Shown here in pieces: positions 59,188-64,000 of a DNA stretch of 64,000 nt. Source of the DNA: Streptomyces lydicus (GTDB taxonomy: Bacteria > Actinomycetota > Actinomycetes > Streptomycetales > Streptomycetaceae); the NCBI RefSeq assembly GCF_001729485.1, contig NZ_CP017157.1:6820001-6884000 (forward strand), in the 5' to 3' direction. Positions within the stretch are counted from its first letter, which is position 1. Each line of letters begins with the position of its first letter. The notes beneath the pieces are model-generated. The model saw only the letters and a list, made by a program, of their open reading frames with translations. It was not told the origin of the DNA and ran no database searches. Both the position numbers and the translations under genes were made by a program.

Positions 59188-59203
59188 ATTGGACAATGTC
59201 TAA
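59188..59203. promoter_or_regulatory. CatR/PerR-type box in catA-catR promoter
   Basis: ATTGGACAATGTCTAA contains the inverted repeat TTAGACAttGTCcAA on the minus strand, matching the Fur-like CatR/FurA operator style of Streptomyces. It lies 57 bases upstream of the catA start. Confidence 0.75.
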
Positions 59204-59289
59204 GTCAAGAAGAGCACGAAAGTCGTACGCGATCCGGCCATGGACCGGCCACTGCTACCCTGGCTCTATCTGACTGATAGGTGATTGGC

Positions 59290-59706
59290 ATGAGTGACCT
59301 GCTGGAACGACTCCGGGGACGCGGCTGGCGGCTGACCGCGCAGCGACGCGTCGTCGCCGAGGTCCTCGACGGGGACCACGTCCACTACACCGCCGACGAG
59401 GTGCACGCGCGGGCGTCCGAGCGGCTCCCCGAGATCTCCCGCGCCACGGTCTACAACACCCTCGGCGAGCTGGTCTCGCTGGGCGAGGTGCTCGAGGTCA
59501 GCACGGACGGGCGCGCCAAGCGCTACGACCCGAACGCGCACCACGACCACCAGCACCTCATCTGCTCGCGGTGCGGCACGATCCGCGACGTGCACCTCCA
59601 GGGCGACCCGCTCTCCGCGCTCCCCGAGCCGGAGCGCTACGGCTTCCAGGTCTCCGAGGTCACCGTGACCTACCGCGGCCTGTGCCCCGACTGCGGCACC
59701 GCCTGA
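59290..59706 (+). CDS. catR: Fur/PerR-family peroxide repressor CatR
   Basis: 138 residues from ATG 59290 with AGGTG upstream; GTG 59281 is less likely. The winged helix has RRVVAEVLDGDHVHYTADEVHAR and ISRATVYNTLGELVSLGEV. The metal region HHDHQHLICSRCGTIRD and the terminal CPDCGTA supply the regulatory and structural zinc sites. The position next to catA supports a PerR-like iron/peroxide sensor. Symbol by synteny and role. Confidence 0.9.
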   Translation: MSDLLERLRGRGWRLTAQRRVVAEVLDGDHVHYTADEVHARASERLPEISRATVYNTLGELVSLGEVLEVSTDGRAKRYDPNAHHDHQHLICSRCGTIRDVHLQGDPLSALPEPERYGFQVSEVTVTYRGLCPDCGTA

Positions 59707-59742
59707 CCCCACCGGCAGACCACCCGCGGAACACCCCGCCCC

Positions 59743-59772
59743 GAGCCCGCGCCCCACGAAGGCCGCGGGCTC
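59743..59772 (+). terminator. terminator after catR
   Basis: A 9-bp stem (GAGCCCGCG / CGCGGGCTC) with a 12-base loop, 37 bases after the catR stop. Confidence 0.75.
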
Positions 59773-59837
59773 CTTCGCGCACCCGGCCGCGGCCCCACCG
59801 CACCGCACCCCACACCCCTCTCCCCCCGCACACCCCC

Positions 59838-59867
59838 TTGCCCGGATCTGACGACCCGTCATATCGT
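59838..59867 (+). promoter_or_regulatory. candidate promoter of the ABC operon with embedded inverted repeat
   Basis: TTGCCC (59838-59843), an 18-base spacer and TATCGT (59862-59867). The spacer contains the perfect repeat TGACG-ACC-CGTCA (59849-59861), a likely repressor site. No regulator gene adjoins. Confidence 0.5.
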
Positions 59868-59968
59868 CGGCCGCGCCGCGCATTCCGGCCACCGGACCGG
59901 CCCGCCCGGCCGGCCCCGGGGCCGCGCACCCCCGCGGCGCCCTGTCCGCACTCCGCAAGGAGCACCCC

Positions 59969-60826
59969 GTGGGAGAGCCGCACCCCGTACCCGCCGCGCA
60001 CCGCCCGCCCGCCGACCACCCGCCGGCCCTCCGCGCCCGCGCCCTGACCAGGTCGTTCGGCCGCGGTCGCGGCGCGCTGGCCGCCCTCGGCCCGGTGGAC
60101 GCCGAGATCGCGCCCGGCGAATTCGTCTGCCTCGTCGGCCCGTCCGGCTGCGGCAAGTCGACGCTGCTGCGGATCGCTGCCGGGCTGCTCCGCCCCAGCC
60201 GGGGCGAGCTGGAGCTCCGGGCGACCACCGCGCACCCGGCCGCGATGATCTTCCAGGACTACGGCATCCACGACTGGAAGACCGTGCTGGCCAACGTCCG
60301 CTTCGGCCTCGACATCCAGCGCGTGCCCCGCAAGGAGGCCGACGAGCGGGCCCGCTCCTGGCTCGCCCGGCTGGGACTCACCGACTTCGCCGGCGCCTAC
60401 CCGGCCGCCCTCTCCGGCGGCATGCGCCAGCGCGTCGCGCTCGCCCGCGCGCTCGCCGTCGAACCCGAGATCCTGCTGATGGACGAGCCCTTCGCGGCCC
60501 TCGACGCCCAGCTGCGCACCCTCCTCCAGGACGAGCTGCTCGACCTCACCCAGACCACCCGCACCACCACCCTCTTCATCACCCACAGCCTGGAAGAGGC
60601 GCTGGTGCTCGGCGACCGGGTCCTGGTGATGTCCGCCCGGCCCGGCCGGATCATCGCCGAACGCCGCCCGCCGTTCGGCCGCCCGCGCACCGGCGAGGTC
60701 CGCGCCACCCCCGCATTCACCGCGCTGAAGGCCGAGTTGTGGGAACTGCTGCGGGGCGAGGTGACCGGCCCCGGCGCGCGCCGGGCCGCCCCGCACCAGG
60801 GGGCCGAAGGGGGCGTGCCGGCATGA
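59969..60826 (+). CDS. ABC transporter ATP-binding protein, SsuB/TauB type
   Basis: 285 residues. Walker A is VGPSGCGKST, the Q loop is MIFQDYGIHDWKT, the signature is ALSGGMRQRVALARAL, and Walker B LLMDEPFAALDA followed by the switch His in THSLEEAL. This is the sulfonate/taurine/nitrate import subclass. Stop overlaps the permease ATG (ATGA). With the permease and lipoprotein it forms a full importer; the substrate is not fixed. Confidence 0.92.
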   Translation: MGEPHPVPAAHRPPADHPPALRARALTRSFGRGRGALAALGPVDAEIAPGEFVCLVGPSGCGKSTLLRIAAGLLRPSRGELELRATTAHPAAMIFQDYGIHDWKTVLANVRFGLDIQRVPRKEADERARSWLARLGLTDFAGAYPAALSGGMRQRVALARALAVEPEILLMDEPFAALDAQLRTLLQDELLDLTQTTRTTTLFITHSLEEALVLGDRVLVMSARPGRIIAERRPPFGRPRTGEVRATPAFTALKAELWELLRGEVTGPGARRAAPHQGAEGGVPA

Positions 60827-61719
60827 GCACCACCCGGCGCGGCCCCGGCCCGCGCCACGACGACGCACCCCCCGCCGCGCCGGCCCGGCTCCTGGTCCGC
60901 CGCCCCGGCCCCCAGGAGCTGCATCCCGGGCGCACCCACCGCCGCCGGCGCGCCCTGGAGCTCGCGCTCGCCCTCGCCGTCCCGGTCCTGCTCGTCCTGG
61001 TGTGGCAGCTGGCCGCCACCCGCTCCTGGATCGACGCCCGCATCTACCCCGCGCCGTCCACGATCCTCGCGGACGGCTGGGACCGGGCGCTGGCCGGCGA
61101 GCTGTGGCCGGACGTGACCGCCACCCTCCGGCGCGTACTGGCCGGCTATCTCCTCGGCACCGTCAGCGGCTACCTCCTGGGCCTGCTGATGGGCTCCCTG
61201 CGCCTCGTACGGGCCGCCCTCGAACCGCTGCTGGACGCCCTGTACGTGGTTCCCAAACTGGCCCTGCTGCCGGTGTTCCTCAACATGTTCGGGCTCGGCG
61301 AGGGCCCGCAGATCGCGCTCGTCGCCGCCACGGTGTTCTTCTTCGTCTGGATCTCGACCATGGCGGCGGTGCTGGCCGTACCGGCCGGGCACCGCGACGC
61401 CGGGCGGGTCTTCGGCGCGAGCCACTGGCAGATGTTCCGGCACGTGCTGCTGCCCGCCTCGCTGCCCGCCGTCCTGGTGGGCGCCCGGATCGCCGCGGGC
61501 GTCGCCGTCCTGGTGATCGTGGCCTCCGAACAGATCGCCGCGACCGACGGGCTCGGCCACCTGGTCTTCGACGCGCGTGCCCTGTTCCAGAACGACGTGA
61601 TGTTCGTCGGCATCGTCTGCGTGGCCGTACTCGGCGTGCTCTTCTCCGAGCTGGTGCGGCTGGCCGGCCGCCTCCTCACCCCCTGGGCACCCCGCGACCG
61701 CGGCCGCGCCCGGACCTGA
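60823..61719 (+). CDS. ABC transporter permease, SsuC/TauC type
   Basis: 298 residues from ATG 60823. A basic N-terminal tail of about 50 residues precedes six helices (LELALALAVPVLLVLVWQLA first). The EAA-like loop reads GRVFGASHWQMFRHVLLPAS. The segment PALLPVFLNMFGLGEGPQIA-type LLPVFLNMFGLGEGPQIA is typical of the family. It is coupled to the ATPase gene by a 4-base overlap. Confidence 0.92.
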   Translation: MSTTRRGPGPRHDDAPPAAPARLLVRRPGPQELHPGRTHRRRRALELALALAVPVLLVLVWQLAATRSWIDARIYPAPSTILADGWDRALAGELWPDVTATLRRVLAGYLLGTVSGYLLGLLMGSLRLVRAALEPLLDALYVVPKLALLPVFLNMFGLGEGPQIALVAATVFFFVWISTMAAVLAVPAGHRDAGRVFGASHWQMFRHVLLPASLPAVLVGARIAAGVAVLVIVASEQIAATDGLGHLVFDARALFQNDVMFVGIVCVAVLGVLFSELVRLAGRLLTPWAPRDRGRART

Positions 61720-61797
61720 CCCCCGCTCCCGCCCGTCTCCGCGCCTGTCCCCGCCCCTACGCCCGCGTCCGCACCTCACCGCCCGCACGGAGGTCCC

Positions 61798-62928
61798 ATG
61801 CGCACCCGCACCGCCACCCTCGCCGTGCTCCTCGCCGCGCTCGCCCTCGGCGCGGGCTGCGCCGCCCCGCCACCGGACCACGCCGCCCCCGCCGCGCCCC
61901 GCACCGTCAGGCCCGTGGCCGGCTGCGGCAGGTCGGCCTGGACCGACCCCGCCGACCTCGCCCGGGACCGCGCCCCGGCCCGGTGCCGCAAGGGCGCCCC
62001 GGCCCCCCGCCCGCTCCGCGAGCACCGCACCCTCACCGTCGCCACCGGCACGCTGAACGCCGAGTACGTGGCGCCGCTCCGGCTGGCCGTCGCGCGGGGC
62101 GAGTTCGCCAAGGAGGGCCTGGACGTCCGGCTGAAGGTGCTGCCCACCCCGGAGGCACTGCCGCTGCTGGCCAGGGGCGAGCTGGACGCCCTGTGGGCGG
62201 CGCCCGAGGCCGCCGTCGTCAACGGCGTCAACGGCGGCTTCGACATCCGCTGGGTGGCCGGCAACTTCTCCCCGGACCCGCGTTCCAGGAGCGGGCTGTG
62301 GGTCCGGCTCAAGGACGGGCAGCGCGCCGCCACGGCGACCCTCGAAGGCACCCGCCTGGGCACCATGATCGGCAAAGGGTCCGTGATCATGTACCCGATG
62401 ACCACGGCGCTCGCCGCACACCACGCGGACCTCGGCTCCGTCGTCTTCCAGCAGCTCGGCTCCTCCGACGTGCTGACCGCGCTCACCGGCGGCGGCGTGG
62501 ACGCGGCCTGGCTGCTCGACCCCGTCTGGCGCCAGGTCGACGGCGACCGTGGGTACGCGTTCCTCGGCGGCCAGCCCCGGGGCGAGCCGCTCGGCGGCGC
62601 CCTGTACGGCCCGAATCTGCTGCAGCGGGACCCGGACGCCGGGGTGGCCTTCCTGCGCGCCTACATCCGCACCGTGAACACCTACTTCGCCGGCGACTAC
62701 AAGGCCGACCCGGCGTTCGCCGCCGAGCTGGCCCGGCTGCTCGGGGTCGACGGCAAGGTGCTGGCCGCGGTGCCGCCGCTGCGGATGGACTGGGAGATCA
62801 GGAAGGGCACCACGGACCGGCTCCAGAGCGCCTACCGCGCGGCCGGTGTCACCAAGGGGGCGCCGCTGCCGGAGAACCGGCTCGTCGACCGCAGCCTCTA
62901 CGCGGAGGCGGTCGGCCACCGGCCGTGA
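61798..62928 (+). CDS. ABC substrate-binding lipoprotein (NMT1/SsuA-like)
   Basis: 376 residues. The lipoprotein signal is MRTRTATLAVLLAALALGAG then Cys21. The mature part has TLTVATGTLNAEYVAPLRL (first strand and hinge), LARGELDALWAAPEAAVVNG and a late DAAWLLDPVWRQ. This is the two-lobed family that feeds SsuBC-type importers (sulfonates, taurine, nitrate, pyrimidines). A Cys-containing insert near residue 43-63 is unusual. It closes the three-gene operon. Confidence 0.9.
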   Translation: MRTRTATLAVLLAALALGAGCAAPPPDHAAPAAPRTVRPVAGCGRSAWTDPADLARDRAPARCRKGAPAPRPLREHRTLTVATGTLNAEYVAPLRLAVARGEFAKEGLDVRLKVLPTPEALPLLARGELDALWAAPEAAVVNGVNGGFDIRWVAGNFSPDPRSRSGLWVRLKDGQRAATATLEGTRLGTMIGKGSVIMYPMTTALAAHHADLGSVVFQQLGSSDVLTALTGGGVDAAWLLDPVWRQVDGDRGYAFLGGQPRGEPLGGALYGPNLLQRDPDAGVAFLRAYIRTVNTYFAGDYKADPAFAAELARLLGVDGKVLAAVPPLRMDWEIRKGTTDRLQSAYRAAGVTKGAPLPENRLVDRSLYAEAVGHRP

Positions 62929-62959
62929 CGGCCACACCCCCGGAGGCGACCGCACGACG

Positions 62960-62988
62960 AAGGCCCGGATCCATGGGATCCGGGCCTT
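62960..62988. terminator. bidirectional terminator ABC operon / tRNA
   Basis: A perfect 13-bp stem (AAGGCCCGGATCC and its complement) with an ATG loop. It lies 32 bases after the ABC operon and 10 bases beyond the 3' end of the convergent tRNA. Confidence 0.88.
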
Positions 62989-62998
62989 GGCCGTTGAG

Positions 62999-63072
62999 TA
63001 GCGGGGACAGGATTTGAACCTGCGACCTCTGGGTTATGAGCCCAGCGAGCTACCGAGCTGCTCCACCCCGCG
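62999..63072 (-). tRNA. initiator tRNA-fMet (anticodon CAU)
   Basis: 74 bases fold into a full cloverleaf. The anticodon loop is CTCATAA on a stem CTGGG/CCCAG, whose three G-C pairs next to the loop are the initiator mark. The first acceptor pair is a mismatch (C1 with U72), and A11-U24 is present in the D stem, both initiator features. The discriminator is A73, and no CCA is encoded. It is not in a tRNA cluster here. Confidence 0.97.
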
Positions 63073-63195
63073 TCGGTGCCCCAACTCTAACCCCGGCCCG
63101 ACGACCAGCGCAAATTCCTTCCGGACGGCCCGGAAGCCGCCACCCGCGGGCCCCGCGACGCCCGGGCCCCGCACGGCCCCCGCCCCGCGCGGCCG

Positions 63196-64000
63196 CTACG
63201 CGCTGAGCTCGTCCTGCAGCGCCGTACGCAGCCGCGCCGCGCGCTCCGCCACCTCCGGCGGCCCCAGCTCGACGGCCCGCGCACACCAGCTCTGCGCCTC
63301 GGCGAGCGCACCGCGCCGCGCGGCGAGCAGCGCCAGCCGCAGGGCGGCCCGGCCGTGCCCGGACTCGGCGGCGCGCTGCCACCACAGGGCGGCCTCCGGG
63401 AGGCTGCCCTCGCGGGCCAGCAGCAGCCCGAGGTTGAAGGCCCCGTTGCGGCTGCCCGCCTCGGCCGCCGCGCGGTACCAGTTCGCCGCCTCGACGACCT
63501 CACCGCGGGCCGCCGCGAACATGCCGATCCGCACCTGGGCGCGGCGGTGGCCCTGCCGGGCGGCCCGCTCGTACCACTGCATGCTCTCGTCGTCCGCGGC
63601 CCGCTCGTCGTCCGCCGGGGCCGCGCCCGCCGCCGACGCCATGCGGTCCAGCAGGTCCGCGAGCCGGAAGGCCGCCTCGGCGCTGCCGCCGCCGGCCGCG
63701 CAGCGCAGATTGCGCTCCGCGTCCCGCAGCTCGCCGTCCCGCAGCTGCACGATGGCGACCTGGAGCGCCGCCTCGGTGTGCCCGGCCGCGGCGGCCCGCT
63801 CGTACCAGGAGTGCGCCAGCCGCTCCTCGCCGCGGCCCGCGAAGAGGATGCCGAGGTTGAACGCGGCGTCCACGCTGCCCGCCTCGGCCGCCTTGGAGAA
63901 CCACGGCTCGGCCCCCGAGGCGTCGCCGCGCTGCAGCAGCAGGATGGCCAGCGCGTTGGCGGCCTCCCGGTGGCCCGCGTAGGCGGCCCGCCGGTACCAC
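63196..64000 (-). CDS. Sel1/TPR-repeat protein, 5' end cut by window
   Basis: At least 268 residues; the start lies beyond the window end. It is made of Sel1-like repeats of about 36 residues: EAGSVDAAFNLGILFAGRG, YERAAAAGHTEAALQVAI, YRAAAEAGSRNGAFNLGLLL and WQRAAESGHGRAALRLALLA. Such solenoids mediate protein contacts. No signal peptide can be judged because the N terminus is missing. Its promoter is outside the window. Confidence 0.9.
   Translation of the reverse strand, partial: WYRRAAYAGHREAANALAILLLQRGDASGAEPWFSKAAEAGSVDAAFNLGILFAGRGEERLAHSWYERAAAAGHTEAALQVAIVQLRDGELRDAERNLRCAAGGGSAEAAFRLADLLDRMASAAGAAPADDERAADDESMQWYERAARQGHRRAQVRIGMFAAARGEVVEAANWYRAAAEAGSRNGAFNLGLLLAREGSLPEAALWWQRAAESGHGRAALRLALLAARRGALAEAQSWCARAVELGPPEVAERAARLRTALQDELSA

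Noticed and set aside
1..64000. CRISPR arrays, rRNA genes or tandem spacer-like repeats
   Set aside because: No regularly spaced repeat units or rRNA sequence were seen; the only longer repeats are local palindromes and one two-copy direct repeat.

Overview
The window is a chromosome segment of a Streptomyces-type actinomycete. The evidence is very high GC with a strong third-position G/C bias in every convincing reading frame, many 4-base ATGA/GTGA overlaps, and marker genes typical of the genus: the dasRABCD-nagB GlcNAc/chitobiose block, sigH with its anti-sigma gene, wblE, sigR-rsrA, nrdAB behind a cobalamin riboswitch, and hisN. The gene set and order resemble the S. coelicolor SCO52xx region from memory. 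The species is not identified. Nearly everything is core-chromosome; the only mobile DNA is one IS982-type element with a 58-bp palindromic insert, both abutting the nagB stop codon.

Layout. 1-7.2 kb: fluoride channel pair with a DUF190 gene (the first truncated by the window edge), FadR-type regulator + CynX-type transporter, corA, and a DHA2 efflux pump divergent from a WYL regulator. 7.2-17.9 kb: copA behind a CsoR operator, a KAS III enzyme behind a 30-bp perfect palindrome, VOC protein, glutaminase, AraC regulator, amidase, PLP enzyme, CPA1 antiporter, zf-UBP protein, GNAT. 18-23.5 kb: anti-sigma/sigH pair, lipid kinase, wblE, PdtaS-like kinase. 23.8-33.7 kb: TetR/SDR pair, nagB, insertion elements, and dasD-dasC-dasB-dasA divergent from dasR, with dre-like sites at nagB, dasA/dasR and, unexpectedly, in front of the PdtaS-like kinase. 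33.9-36.5 kb: DUF3311 + SSS symporter, Uma2 protein. 36.6-42.5 kb: tandem NrdR-box-like sites, B12 riboswitch, nrdA-nrdB, and a class A PBP with damaged transpeptidase motifs. 42.5-49.7 kb: deformylase, TPR protein, two membrane HD/HD-GYP proteins, rsrA-sigR with a GGAAT-N18-GTT promoter, and a possibly leaderless XRE-cupin gene. 49.8-57.6 kb: hydrolase, SRAP, M50-like protein, aroA-rsgA, SMR exporter, frameshifted TetR, hisN, CBS protein. 57.6-64 kb: catA/catR, a three-gene ABC importer, initiator tRNA, and a Sel1/TPR protein cut by the window end.

How the parts work together. DasA-B-C with DasD and NagB import and break down chitin-derived amino sugars under DasR. NrdAB makes deoxyribonucleotides and is apparently controlled by both NrdR and cobalamin. 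SigR-RsrA and CatA-CatR are thiol/peroxide stress circuits; SigH with its anti-sigma factor covers osmotic stress and development. I found no CRISPR array, prophage, toxin-antitoxin pair or secondary-metabolite cluster. The best leads are regulatory and evolutionary: reciprocal Phe-box changes in the two FluC subunits, a class A PBP with a probably dead transpeptidase, a dre-like site before the PdtaS-like kinase, stacked NrdR/B12 control with two mutually exclusive hairpins, and an orphan FabH behind a long palindrome.
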